A DNA stretch of 62,100 bases from a virus. Numbering within the stretch: the first letter of the stretch is position 1; each line of letters begins with the position of its first letter. This document shows positions 8,950 to 18,699 of this stretch, piece by piece. A program made the position numbers and the translations under genes. A model generated the notes under the pieces. That model ran no database searches. It was not told where the DNA came from and saw only the letters and a list, made by a program, of their open reading frames with translations. The stretch lies in IMG/VR virus record IMGVR_UViG_3300035034_000949, positions 1 through 62,100 of that record; one strand, 5' to 3'.

Positions 8950-11900
8950 TTCGTATGGACTTGTACCACCGCCAGTTCCAGGTAAGACGCTTCACTGAGA
9001 TGACCACGGATAAACACTTCGATCTGATGGCCATGCAGTTGCCGCGCTCTACTACCTTTCACTACTTGCCCGAGACGGAAACCGTGACTGGGCCGGATGC
9101 GGCTGATCCCATTTTGTCGGAGGTCGAACGGAACATCTACGTCGAACACATACACAAGTACCGTGGGCCGGTTGAGGGGCGTATGCGCGACTTGCCTCAC
9201 AATGAAGATCGCGAGGTAAAGGCGTTTCACCGCAGACACCGCCTGCTCAGACGGTCTAAAAAACGTGAGACCTCGGTGCGGGATGACAAATCGTTGTTGG
9301 TGGTAAACTACGCCCCGATACAGCACCATTACCTGTACACCCGTACGTACCGTACGGTGCATCAGAAGTGGATGAACCTGCACAACACGTTAATACTGGA
9401 AATGCTGGATCACCTAAAAACCACGGATCGGCTGCAGTTCGTGCGCATTGACGTGCCGGACGTACTGCCGACGCTGACCGCCATGCGCAAGGTGGCCAAA
9501 GAAGGCTGGTCGACGGAGACCATTAAGGCGTTTGATACCCCCGAAGCCATCAGTGTGATGGATGCGTATCTGATGCTGGATCCGGAATCCACCGGTTCCG
9601 TGTACGACCGGATCCCAAAAGAACACTGGCCCAGGATCCACATGATCTGGCGGTACCAGGAGCGGTGGTTCTCCATCAGCCTCGACACCCTCAAAGGGTT
9701 TACGTACGAAGTGGAGGGGGACGAAAAAGAACGCGACGTGGACGGAGTACGCAAGCGGTTCTTATCCTTGTTAATGACCCTGCAGGAAGCCGGGCGTGGG
9801 GGTGTATCGTCAACGGATACCGCCACGTACCTTACCAAGAAAGACAACGACGATAATGTCGATGACGAAGACGACGACGTCCTTGTAAAGGAAAAGGGAG
9901 ACGCTGTCCTGGAAAAGGATGCGGACGACCTGAATGGATTGGAGGAAGTGCCTGACGTCACCCCGGTGACAGAAACCCCCACAGCTAAGAGTATCCGAAA
10001 AACGGTGGATCAAGACCCTGAGCACTCGTTGATGGCGGTGGCTGACACCCTGGTCGAAGAGGGGCGCATGTCAGGTGCCGAATACCGTCGGGCCAAGAAA
10101 TTGTCCACGGCGTACAAGTCGGTCAAGCACCCGTTGACGAACGAATCGTTGGATAAGTTTGCCGTCATCACGTCAGACGATCTGGCGATCGAACCCGAGG
10201 TGTTAATGGGTCCGTCGACCGGGGTGCCGGACGACTCCATGCGCACGTCTTCCATCAACACGGTACGCGACCAGTACGTGGAAAAGGTCATGCAAAAGGA
10301 CATCACCAGTCACGTGTTGTCCATGCAACGCATGGGGGCGTCGGTCACCGACTACGACATAGAACGGCACGAAGATGCCGGCGGGGCGTACGAGGCGCAC
10401 ACGGTTCGGCTTCAGCCGTTGACCGGGTCACCGTCCACGTTGCGCTTCAAGTTACCGGTGGTCAATAAGGATGGGACGTTCACAGTCAACGGCATCACGC
10501 AGTACATGCGGTGGCAGCGAGGTGATCTCCCGATTCGCAAGACCGCGCCTGATAAGGTTGCGTTAACGTCGTACTACGGCAAGTGTTTCGTGGAGCGGTC
10601 ATCCAAGATCGCTTACGACTACGGGGCATGGTTGATCAAGTCCTTGATCGGGGCTGGATTAGATGATGATGATAAACGGGTGAGGGATCTTCGTTTAGGC
10701 AATGTCTTTTACCCCGATGTAAAAGTGCCCCGTGTGTACAGTACGTTGGCAAAGAAAGTGTCCAAGGTGACAGTCGGAGGAGTGGTATTGCAGTTAGACC
10801 GACACGAAGTCGAGAAGCTGTACGTCGACGACCTGCCTAAGCTTGAAACCTCAGGCTGGGTAGTGGTCGGTAAGAAGGCGGGTGAGTATGTCCTTATGCA
10901 AACCGATGACGCCGTAGGTACGTTGTACCTGAAAGGCGACAAAGGCCCTGTGGAATTAGGGACGATCGAGGAACTGGCCAATCTGGATGTAAGTGCCGCT
11001 CCGCTGGATGTGGCTGAGATTCGTCTGTTCAGTAAAAGCATTGCTTTGGGCATTGCTTTGGGGTATCTGTTGGGCTTCCGTGGTCTGTACCGGTCTCTGG
11101 GCGTGGTGCCCAGGATTGTGGCCTCCGGTGAGCAGATGCAGTTGCAGGACCACGAATACGCCATCCGGTTTTCAAACGAGTCGTACATCTTTTCGAGGGA
11201 CGATACCGAGGCGGCTCTGTTGCTCAACGGCTTTAACCAACACAAGCGGTTGGTGCAGCGATACTCCTCCCGGGAGTTTGAGAAACAGGACGTCTACAAA
11301 AACCTGCTGGAAGAAGTCGGTCTGGGCGTGAGGTACGCCCGCGAGCTGGATCTGATGGATAAGATGTTCGTGGACCCCATCACGTTAGGGATTCTTCAGG
11401 AGCGCAACGAGCCCGAGACATTTCAGGGGCTGTTGTACATGGCGAATGAACTGCTTTTAACCGACGACCACCCCCATGAGAACGATCTCAGTCAGCAACG
11501 CATTCGAGGGTATGAACGAATGACAGGGGCGGTGTATCAGGAGTTGGTGCGCGCAGCACGCGGCTATGCCATGAACCCCAACGCCAAAAAAGCAAAGTTC
11601 GAAATGAACCCTGAGGCGGTGTGGTATAATGTGCTGGGTGACCCGTCGGTCAACCTTAGCAAAGGCAATAACCCCATCTCCCAACTGCGTGAGAACGAGG
11701 ACGTGACGTTTAGTGGGGTAGGGGGGCGCAGCACCCGATCCATGGTGGAGCGGACGCGGCATTACCACCACAGCGATCTGGGGGTCATCTCCGAGGCGAC
11801 CGTGGATTCCGGTAAAGTCGGGTCAACGATCTACTTGTCTGCAGATCCTAACTTTACCTCGGTACGCGGCACCACCCGCCCTCGCACCGATGCAGATGGA

Positions 11901-13530
11901 CCAACGAAACATTTCAGCACGTCCATGTTGTTATCGCCATCGTCTGATAGAGACGATCCAAAAAGGATCAACACCGGTCCCTTTGACAGTAACGTGTCAA
12001 TCGCATAACTTCCCTAAAACGGGGACTCCTTCTTTTGAATAGCCTGGTGGCTATCATTGCTGCCATTGTTGTGACTTCACTGGTATTCAGAAGAAGACAA
12101 TCCGTTACGAAGTACCTCATCCTGAGGTATGTGTTCAACGGCCATCGAAAGCTGCGGCCCGTAAGAGGGCTTAGTGACATCCGTATAAAACCGGATGGTC
12201 TCGCACACGAGATTAAAGCAAGTAGAGTACAGCCCAAGCGCTATGGGGTTCCAGTATGGGGTAATCACCCAGTCATTCTGGATTAAATGGAAACGGGAAG
12301 CTCCCCACCTGCGGTATAGCAGAGGGAGATGAGATGGTCTGTTCCTACAGGTGACTGTAGGCGGGTGCCAGGTATCGCACCGGCTTTGATGCGCGATCAA
12401 AGTGGACAATAAGCAACTTCATCAGTATTCAGTACGGTTCCAGCATAGCCTCTAAGGGGTATGTGCCTGCACCGGTGCGCACCGGTATGGAGCGCGTTGT
12501 TGCACACCGCACCAGCGACCTGTTTGCTCAAACGGCTAAACAGTCGGGCAAGGTGGTCTCCCTAACGGACGATATACTGGAGGTGCAGTATAAGGACGGC
12601 ACCACCCAGGCGATTGAGATTGGTCGCCGTTACGGCACAGGGCCTTCCTCAGAGCAGATGTTCCCACACGAACTGGTCACCTCTTTGAAGGCGGGTCAGA
12701 CGTTGCGTGAGGGGGATGTGTTGGCCTACAACACGGGGTACTTTGATCCGGATCCATTGGATCCTAACCAGGTACTATTGAAGACCACCGCGCAAGCAAA
12801 AACGGTTCTGTGGGAGTCGCCGGATACGTTGGAGGATAGCTCGGCTATCTCAAAGTCGATGGCGGCAAGCATGGAATCCACCACCACCAAACTGAGGCAA
12901 ATTGTGGTGGACTTTGAGACCGTTGTCCGTAACCCTCTGAAAGTTGGGGCTGCCGTAGACTACGATGACGTCCTGTGTCTTCTGGAGGAACCTACAGCGG
13001 CTGCTGGCGGAAATCTATCAGAAGCAGCGTTAGACACCCTCAAGAAGATCGCGTCGAAAGCCCCTAAGGTGAAAGGTGCCGGGGTGCTGGAGCGCATTGA
13101 GGTCCTGTATAACGGGGAGTTAGAAGACATGTCTGAGTCCCTTCGGGCCTTGGCAAAATCCTCGGACAAACGCATTCGTGCTTTATCCAAAGCAAAGAAG
13201 CAGAAAGTCCAGTCGGGAAGTGTCGATAACTCTATGAGGGTCGCAGGTAACGAGCTGTCCCACAACACCGCTGTTTTGAAGTTTTACGTCACCGGGCCTG
13301 AGCCTGCTGGCGTGGGTGATAAGGTCGTGTTCATGGGGCAACTTAAGTCAGTCATACGGGACGTCGTTGATGAGCCTATTCTGACAGAGGACGGGGATAA
13401 AATCGATGCAATCTTTGGGTACAAGTCCATCGACGACCGCATTGTAAATTCTCCTGCTTTGGTGGGAACCGCGGCGTTGTTGATGGATGAAATCACCCAA
13501 CGCGCCGTCGCGATGTATTTCGGCGATTAA
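8946..13530 (+). CDS. Virion RNA polymerase beta subunit, intron-split
   Basis: Best model: exons 8946-11990 and 12433-13530, 1380 aa. Beta landmarks appear in order: an Asp-rich linker near residues 295-350; VNGITQYMRWQRGDLPIRK near 514, matching the bacterial 'ING-ERV' strand and fork; DRDDPKR near 1006, matching the E. coli 'DDANRA' loop; RTGMERVVAH just after the splice, matching 'GTGMERAVA'; and LKFYV...GVGDKVVFMGQLKSVI near 1296-1318, matching the catalytic lysine region 'VKVY...GDKMAGRHGNKG'. It ends soon after, without the bacterial C-terminal clamp. In phiKZ the virion beta is divided between gp178 and gp149; here both halves form one spliced gene. The start codon overlaps the beta' stop (ATGA), so translation is probably coupled. 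Confidence 0.83.
11991..12432 (+). ncRNA. Group I intron 2, in the beta gene
   Basis: This intervening sequence of about 442 nt separates the DDPKR and RTGMER parts of beta. It shares with intron 1 the R-like GTTCAACGGCCAT and an ATGGTCTGTTCC S-like segment that can pair as P7; TACCTCA/TGAGGTA forms a perfect hairpin just before R. With exon 1 ending at T11990 and the intron ending at G12432, the intron starts AACGTG, as intron 1 does after its first T. An alternative set of boundaries 11 bases downstream (12001/12444) keeps the same frame and length. No convincing ORF lies inside. Confidence 0.8.
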
Positions 13531-13556
13531 CAAAATGAGATCAGGAGTAAAGGTTC

Positions 13557-13772
13557 ATGAGTAGAAATGTAGAATCGGATCAGCGGTATCACAACCTAAA
13601 CGTCACCGCCAACGCCATCGAGCTGGTGGCTCAATCCATCCGTCACCTGAGCAGTGACGACATGCGTAAGAGCGTCAATGGGGAAGCGTTGACCTCCGAC
13701 GTGCTCCACGAAGCCATCGCGGCGCGCCTTCAGCGTAGGGTAAAGTCCCACCAATACACACGCCCCCAATAA
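13557..13772 (+). CDS. Small hypothetical protein (71 aa)
   Basis: A short ORF 26 bases after the beta stop, with AGGAG seven bases or so before its ATG. The predicted protein is helical and mixed-charge (NVTANAIELVAQSIRHL...LHEAIAARLQRR), with no motif I recognise. Its stop codon sits in the loop of the terminator that closes the polymerase operon, so it is the last gene of that unit. It could be a small polymerase-associated or virion protein, but nothing in the sequence proves it. Confidence 0.7.
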   Translation: MSRNVESDQRYHNLNVTANAIELVAQSIRHLSSDDMRKSVNGEALTSDVLHEAIAARLQRRVKSHQYTRPQ

Positions 13773-13785
13773 GGGGCGTGTTTTA
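13758..13785 (+). terminator. Intrinsic terminator closing the polymerase operon
   Basis: ACACGCCCC (13758-13766) pairs with GGGGCGTGT (13773-13781), followed by TTTTA. The stop codon of the 71-aa gene forms part of the loop. Confidence 0.85.
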
Positions 13786-13821
13786 GTCACCGCATCGCAC
13801 TTACCAGAAAGGATATAGTCA

Positions 13822-15279
13822 ATGATTACACACAATGCCGTAAGCGCGGCACAGTCGCTGATGCCGCTGCTCGACGCTGAAAACACACTGCTAACGGCTA
13901 AGGGTGACAGTCCCTTATCCGAACTGTCTCGTCTGACCTCCCGTCTGGGTACAGTGCCGGCTGATGGGTCTGAAATCGGCGACATGCTCATGGGTCAGGA
14001 TTTGCAACGTCTCTCCAGTGCCCGCAACGTGATGTCGGTACCTGAGCACGATGTGACCATGGAGGAGATCGCCCCGATCGTGGCCCAGGCCATCGGTGCG
14101 GTCATGTCGATTGCCCGTAACCAGGTCAACCCGATGGTCCGTTCAGTGGTCGAGTCGGTCGAAAAACGCTTGGACGAAGAAGGCTCGGTCGCCGATGTGC
14201 CATTGGAGGTGGTTCCACAATACCACCATGGCATCTGGCGCAACCCTGTCTTGGGGGACATGGTCGCCCGTTATGAAGAAACGCTGCAGCCCAGCTCGGA
14301 GGTGTTTCCCTTGTCAATCGGGACGGTTGAGGTGGACCTGATGGGTGCATTGAAAACCGGCATCGGTGACCTGGACAAAGACGTGCAGGCTCTGGTCAAC
14401 GCGGTAGGCGAGGCTGGCTTGCGGGATCTGTGGGATCAGTTCTTTGCAGAAACCGACCGCTCCCGCAACCTGAATCAGCAGCTGGATCACGTGAGTGTCG
14501 TTGCACCGTACCAGTTGATCTTGGTACACATGTTGGCGGTTCAATACGGGGAGTCTGTGCCGGATACGGAGAATGTGGATCTGGACGAGTTCCGCAACTA
14601 CACCACCACCCTTCGGGCCGCCTCCGGTCGCTTGATTGCTCGACGCATCGCGCTGTTGGATCGGGCCATTGCCACCAAGCAGATGGTGATACGGTTTCCA
14701 AGCGAAGACGGGATTCGGGCGTTGACTGGCGAGGGCCTTACTCTTCGCATTGTGGTTAATCACATGGTGTACAAGCGTTGGTTGGAAGACGGTGGGTGTC
14801 CGGAGATCCTATTGGGGTCGGCTCTGAGTGATCAGAACACCAACTACCAAGGGCTTCTGAACGACGCGGAGCGTTATAAGAAGACCTGGATGGATCATGA
14901 GCGCATGGTGCGTTTGGCCCGCCGTAACAAGGTGTTCAATTCGCTTCAGAATTACATCGGGTTGGCCGTGGCAAAAGAGATCAACGACATAGATCTTGAA
15001 ACCGTCCCCCACACACGCGAAAGCATGCACGCGGATTTGACCACCCACATCGGTCACATGTGTGCAACAGATGTGGAGAACCTGTACGAAACCGTCCGAC
15101 ATATTCTGTGCAACACGGTGTTCAAGCACACTGACGCCCTGAATATCCTGACTGAGTTCGACCGTCTGGCGGCGCAGTGTGATGAAAAAGACGACATGCG
15201 AGAGGTGGCAACACTGGTCGCGATCAACTACGCGACCGATTGGGTCGCAGGCATGATACAGCGCGATAAACGCGCTTAA
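13822..15279 (+). CDS. Virion-associated protein, phiKZ gp177-like position
   Basis: A 485-aa, mostly helical protein with no enzyme motif that I can see. AAGGATATAG precedes the ATG. It lies between the virion RNA polymerase genes and the prohead protease, in the same order as the gp178-gp177-gp176-gp175 block of phiKZ, where the neighbours are found in virions. The function is therefore inferred from gene order: a head or inner-body structural protein. The segment around residues 150-240 (EVDLMGALKTGIGDLDKDVQALV) looks coiled-coil-like. The next gene starts 16 bases after its stop. Confidence 0.65.
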   Translation: MITHNAVSAAQSLMPLLDAENTLLTAKGDSPLSELSRLTSRLGTVPADGSEIGDMLMGQDLQRLSSARNVMSVPEHDVTMEEIAPIVAQAIGAVMSIARNQVNPMVRSVVESVEKRLDEEGSVADVPLEVVPQYHHGIWRNPVLGDMVARYEETLQPSSEVFPLSIGTVEVDLMGALKTGIGDLDKDVQALVNAVGEAGLRDLWDQFFAETDRSRNLNQQLDHVSVVAPYQLILVHMLAVQYGESVPDTENVDLDEFRNYTTTLRAASGRLIARRIALLDRAIATKQMVIRFPSEDGIRALTGEGLTLRIVVNHMVYKRWLEDGGCPEILLGSALSDQNTNYQGLLNDAERYKKTWMDHERMVRLARRNKVFNSLQNYIGLAVAKEINDIDLETVPHTRESMHADLTTHIGHMCATDVENLYETVRHILCNTVFKHTDALNILTEFDRLAAQCDEKDDMREVATLVAINYATDWVAGMIQRDKRA

Positions 15280-15295
15280 CCGATAGGGGTTTTGT

Positions 15296-16012
15296 ATGTG
15301 GCACGGTATGACACGGAATGCGGCAAAAGTTACCGCAGGCCTTAAGAAGCAAGGTGACGCGGTGTATGCGTTGGGGCCGTGCCGCATCTACATTCCTAAA
15401 CGGTATGAATCAGCCGGCATGGCGGACATAGCGGAGTCGATCACCTTTGTGGGTATCTACGCCATCGCTGTCGGTGGGTACTACGCCGTGGACACCATCC
15501 CGGCGTTGATCAGCACCAGTCCGACCAACATCAACACCGTCAAGATCGACGATGTGGATTACTACGAGTTCGAGTACGAAAAAGGGTCTGCGGTCATTGC
15601 AAACACCAAACTCGTACAGAACAAGCTGTTGCTCTACAGTATCGACAGTGAGATCTACTCCAAAGGTCGGGTGCCTGGCTACTTGGACTATGAGGACATC
15701 GCCTTGTTGTTCGACCGGTCGGGTGAGTTTGGGGGGATGCGACTGGGTGCCAATAAAGCCGTCATGGCGATGATTGCCATGACGATTGCCCGGTCGGCAA
15801 AGGACGGTGTGACGTTCTACCGACATGTCATCAAAGACAAGTCTGACTTGGTCTCTAACCCCCCAGTCTTCATCGCACTGCGCAACATTGGCATCACCGC
15901 CTCCAACACCACCGCCAAGTTGCTCGGGTCGTACTTCGACAAGGGGCTGACCTCGGCACTCATCAACCCATCCGATCGCAACGAAGGGATCGAAGAACTG
16001 TTAAGGCAATAG
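15296..16012 (+). CDS. Virion-associated protein, phiKZ gp176-like position
   Basis: A 238-aa protein with a hydrophobic stretch near residues 48-62 (ITFVGIYAIAVGGYYAV) and an alpha/beta body (YYEFEYEKGSAVIANTKLVQNKLLLYSID). TAGGGGTTTT precedes the ATG. It is packed between the 485-aa gene and the protease with gaps of 16 and 10 bases, so one transcript probably carries all three. I do not recognise the family outside phiKZ-like phages; a head structural role is inferred from position only. Confidence 0.62.
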   Translation: MWHGMTRNAAKVTAGLKKQGDAVYALGPCRIYIPKRYESAGMADIAESITFVGIYAIAVGGYYAVDTIPALISTSPTNINTVKIDDVDYYEFEYEKGSAVIANTKLVQNKLLLYSIDSEIYSKGRVPGYLDYEDIALLFDRSGEFGGMRLGANKAVMAMIAMTIARSAKDGVTFYRHVIKDKSDLVSNPPVFIALRNIGITASNTTAKLLGSYFDKGLTSALINPSDRNEGIEELLRQ

Positions 16013-16022
16013 GGGAAACATC

Positions 16023-16781
16023 ATGGCGCAAGTGGCGTATGAAAGCACCGCGCTCAAAGGCACGGGCAAGCAAGGTAAGTTGAAATGTGGGCCTGATGGG
16101 TATTATCGGGACGTGATCGTGGGGGCCATCGGCATCCACAACAACGCGGGGCAGTTTTACGACATGGCCTCGGCGCGTAAATTCTTCGAGAAGCAGTCGG
16201 ATCTGATGAACCGCGTCAAGGGCGGGCACATGCGCGGGGAGTACGGTCACCCGAAACGTCACCCCGGCATGAGTGACAACCAGTGGCTGTCACGCGTATT
16301 GTCCATCGAGGAGACTCAGATCTCTCACCACATCCGGGAGGTGCGTCTCGTAGAAGGCGCTGTGATCGACCCTAAGACGGGTCGCCCGACGGTGGGGATC
16401 GTGGCAGAGCTCAAGCCCTCGGGGCCCTACGGGGAAGCTCTGGCGGGCTCTCTGGAGAACGAACACGAGAACGTGTGCTTCTCCGTCCGATCGCTGACCA
16501 ACGATCGGGTCACACCCTCACAGTGGATCAAGGAGATGCGTCGCATCGTGACGTGGGACTTTGTATTCCTGCCGGGTATCGAGGGTGCGAACAAGTACAA
16601 CTCGCCCTCACTGGAATCGGTCGATTGTACCGCCTTTACCGAACAGACGGTGCGCTCGGTGTGCGACGACATCCAATCGGGTAAGGTCAGTATGGAGTCG
16701 TACGGTGTGGACATGACGGACCTGGTACAGGACCTGTACCCGAAAGCGTTTGTGCACACGCCATCGTCCATGCGTTGGTAA
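16023..16781 (+). CDS. Prohead maturation protease
   Basis: This 252-aa protein matches the phage prohead protease family (phiKZ gp175, T4 gp21 type), serine proteases that cleave scaffold and head proteins during capsid maturation. The diagnostic GEYGHPKRHPGMS segment (residues 72-84) supplies the likely catalytic His76, followed by SHHIREVRLVEGAVI, and the ENVCFSVRS segment near 149-157 supplies the likely Ser154. The length is usual for the family. GGGGAAAC precedes the ATG. It is the last gene of the run from 13822 and is followed by a strong hairpin at 16788. Substrates would include the giant inner-virion and polymerase-neighbour proteins, by analogy with phiKZ. Confidence 0.88.
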   Translation: MAQVAYESTALKGTGKQGKLKCGPDGYYRDVIVGAIGIHNNAGQFYDMASARKFFEKQSDLMNRVKGGHMRGEYGHPKRHPGMSDNQWLSRVLSIEETQISHHIREVRLVEGAVIDPKTGRPTVGIVAELKPSGPYGEALAGSLENEHENVCFSVRSLTNDRVTPSQWIKEMRRIVTWDFVFLPGIEGANKYNSPSLESVDCTAFTEQTVRSVCDDIQSGKVSMESYGVDMTDLVQDLYPKAFVHTPSSMRW

Positions 16782-16787
16782 ACGATG

Positions 16788-16826
16788 AGTCTGAGGGGTC
16801 CGGTGTGGCCCCTCAGACTTTATGCC
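16788..16826 (+). terminator. Hairpin terminator with TTATGCC tail
   Basis: AGTCTGAGGGG (16788-16798) pairs perfectly with CCCCTCAGACT (16809-16819). The tail is TTATGCCC rather than a U-run. It closes the protease transcript. Confidence 0.8.
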
Positions 16827-16871
16827 CTTTGGCGATATGTATGATGGATAATTCGATAAGAGGGCGTAAGT

Positions 16872-17348
16872 ATGTTGATTTCACTGTTGGACGGCGTGCG
16901 TGAAGCCGTGGAGGGACGCGATTTGGATTTCGCGAAAGTGGCGGCGCTGGTGGGACACGCGAAAGAGATCCATTACAGCACAGTGCGCATTGCGGACAAT
17001 GTGCTGCAGATCGAGGAGGCGTTGGAGGAGGAGCAACTGTACGACATGCTGATCACGCTTCGGTCGTACGTCATCCTTTATGCCGAGTGGGAGTTGGGGA
17101 GAGATTGGTGGTCCGTGGTGGATTCGATAAAGATGGCCACCGGTGTGGTGTGTGGGCCCACCACCGCTAACTCGGACAGTAAACAAGAATACTACCGAAA
17201 AACCACCAACACCCCCAGCAAGTACATGGGCCAGTTTTCTGTAGATCAGGGGTCGGCTGCCAATGACCTGTGGCGCAACAACGATTGGTTGGCGGTGCTG
17301 TGGCTGTTAAGCTATCTTCCGATCCGATGGCTGGAGAAGCAGAAGTAA
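16872..17348 (+). CDS. Hypothetical protein (158 aa)
   Basis: A 158-aa protein with GAGGG about 7 bases before its ATG. The first half is helical and acidic (LQIEEALEEEQLYDMLITLRSYVILYAEWELG); the C-terminus is Trp-rich and hydrophobic (WLAVLWLLSYLPIRWLEKQK) and could sit on a membrane as a single amphipathic or transmembrane helix. It stands alone between the protease terminator and the next promoter-like site. No family recognised. Confidence 0.7.
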   Translation: MLISLLDGVREAVEGRDLDFAKVAALVGHAKEIHYSTVRIADNVLQIEEALEEEQLYDMLITLRSYVILYAEWELGRDWWSVVDSIKMATGVVCGPTTANSDSKQEYYRKTTNTPSKYMGQFSVDQGSAANDLWRNNDWLAVLWLLSYLPIRWLEKQK

Positions 17349-17370
17349 GTGTGGATTAAAAAAATACGAG

Positions 17371-17387
17371 TAGACATCATGGATATG
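17371..17387 (+). promoter_or_regulatory. Promoter-like motif TAGACATCAT + TATG
   Basis: TAGACATCAT (17371-17380) followed by GGATATG, with TTAAAAAAATA just upstream. It lies 98 bases before the 17469 start. Similar motifs stand before the genes at 33896, 39228, 57756 and 58609. Its promoter role is inferred from this recurrence. Confidence 0.5.
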
Positions 17388-17468
17388 CACAGGCACCATG
17401 TGTGACCTGAGTGTAGTTTCGAAACTATTGTTTGTATACACCCCAATCAAAGTACTAGGAGTTTTAAT

Positions 17469-17942
17469 ATGACCGAATTGACCGCACCGGCTGACGTAGT
17501 AGAGCTGTCCAAGAAAATCGAGAAAGTTATCGTTTTCGACGGTGGCGTCTCTAGCGCCGATGACAGCCAGTATCTGGCTAACCTGCCAGAAGGTGCCACG
17601 CCTGAGCTGGTCAAAGCCATGCAAGAGTACGACAACAAGTACATCTCTGCAACAGCACTGGCGTTCGGTAATCGCTCGATCGCCGAAATGAAGAAAGACA
17701 AAACCTTGAAGGAGACCCAGTTCTCCACCAACCTTGGCAAGGACACCGTCGCGGGCGTTTTCCGTCGTGAGTACGAGAAGCCACTCGGCATTCCCAAGGA
17801 CGGCGAGGAGCGTAAGTTTGAAAAGGCTTACGGTCAGCTCAACATGAGCTACAAGAAGAACGGCAGCGCTGGCAGCCGTGGCAGCCTGAAGAAGGTCCGG
17901 ACCGACCTGAACAATGAGGCACGTAAGTACCTCGGCGTTTAA
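17469..17942 (+). CDS. Hypothetical protein (157 aa), likely well expressed
   Basis: A 157-aa Lys-rich protein with an acidic, helical N-terminus and a basic C-terminal half (KKNGSAGSRGSLKKVRTDL). It is set up as its own unit: a promoter-like motif 98 bases upstream, a near-ideal TAGGAGTTTTAAT ribosome site, and a strong hairpin 18 bases after the stop. Such packaging suggests high expression, perhaps as a nucleic-acid-binding or virion protein, but I recognise no domain and this is inference. Confidence 0.75.
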   Translation: MTELTAPADVVELSKKIEKVIVFDGGVSSADDSQYLANLPEGATPELVKAMQEYDNKYISATALAFGNRSIAEMKKDKTLKETQFSTNLGKDTVAGVFRREYEKPLGIPKDGEERKFEKAYGQLNMSYKKNGSAGSRGSLKKVRTDLNNEARKYLGV

Positions 17943-17959
17943 AGGCACTTATGAACGAT

Positions 17960-17988
17960 CTGGGGGGTGATTGCCCCCCAGGTATGCC
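17960..17988 (+). terminator. Hairpin terminator with TATGCC tail
   Basis: CTGGGGGG (17960-17967) pairs with CCCCCCAG (17974-17981), followed by GTATGCCC with no U-run. Confidence 0.72.
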
Positions 17989-18119
17989 CTAGGTAGATGA
18001 TATGGCGGGGTACGTGCACACAGGGCCTGTGGAGCCCTATAAAGGGCATTACGCCACAGACCCATAGACACGCCTACCTCATCAACCTAATCTTCACCAC
18101 CAACGCCACAGGAGGCACT

Positions 18120-18614
18120 ATGGCACATCGCTATATACAGGGCGCGGAAGTATCCGACGCCGCCGAGTACCGAGTCATTCTGTCCACTGTGACATTGGAT
18201 GATGAAGCACATTCCACCTGGCTAGCGTTAGTTCGGGTGTTGGGTGGCGCCATCCCCACCGGCTTAGTAAGGGTGGAGTTGCTGGAACTTGCAGCCACTC
18301 ATGTGTTCTACTTGGAATCCGGAGACATCAACAGCGTTGACTTTGAAGATTTCAACACCCTGGCTGACATACTCATGCAGGGCAGTGGGATGGAAGAAAA
18401 AGAGGAAGGCGCCTCGGTGTACTGTGAAGTCATGATCCTCTTATCAGAAATCTTTGAGGGGTACATGAAAATGATGTTGCACATCCGAAAGCGGTTTAAG
18501 ATAAACCGAGAATCCATACAGCACATCGAAGTGCAGCGGCTCACCAATGTCGTTACCAATAACGACAGCTACACCGACGACGGCAGTTCCTCGTTTGTAC
18601 TCATTATGACCTAA
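18120..18614 (+). CDS. Hypothetical protein (164 aa)
   Basis: I place the start at ATG 18120 because ACAGGAGGCACT directly precedes it; the frame is open further upstream from 17997 but without a ribosome site. The protein is acidic, mainly helical, with a middle segment DFNTLADILMQGSGMEEKEEGAS and a Lys/Arg-rich later part (MLHIRKRFKINRESI). No family recognised. It is a single-gene unit bounded by hairpins at 17960 and 18619. Confidence 0.7.
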   Translation: MAHRYIQGAEVSDAAEYRVILSTVTLDDEAHSTWLALVRVLGGAIPTGLVRVELLELAATHVFYLESGDINSVDFEDFNTLADILMQGSGMEEKEEGASVYCEVMILLSEIFEGYMKMMLHIRKRFKINRESIQHIEVQRLTNVVTNNDSYTDDGSSSFVLIMT

Positions 18615-18618
18615 ACAC

Positions 18619-18645
18619 CAGGGGACACATGTCCCCTGATATGCC
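18619..18645 (+). terminator. Hairpin terminator with TATGCC tail
   Basis: CAGGGGACA (18619-18627) pairs with TGTCCCCTG (18630-18638), then ATATGCC. It lies four bases after the preceding stop. Confidence 0.72.
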
Positions 18646-18699
18646 GATCACGCATCACCACCTGCCCACTGTCGGGCTCTACCGGTAAGGAGAATTACC

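Noticed and set aside
9665-11331. Several 60-180 codon ORFs in other frames within the beta gene
   Set aside because: All overlap the conserved beta frame and show no motif or ribosome site.
12035-12286. An 83-codon ORF inside intron 2, considered as an intron-encoded endonuclease
   Set aside because: It has no LAGLIDADG, GIY-YIG or HNH motif and overlaps the conserved intron core, so it is probably a chance frame.
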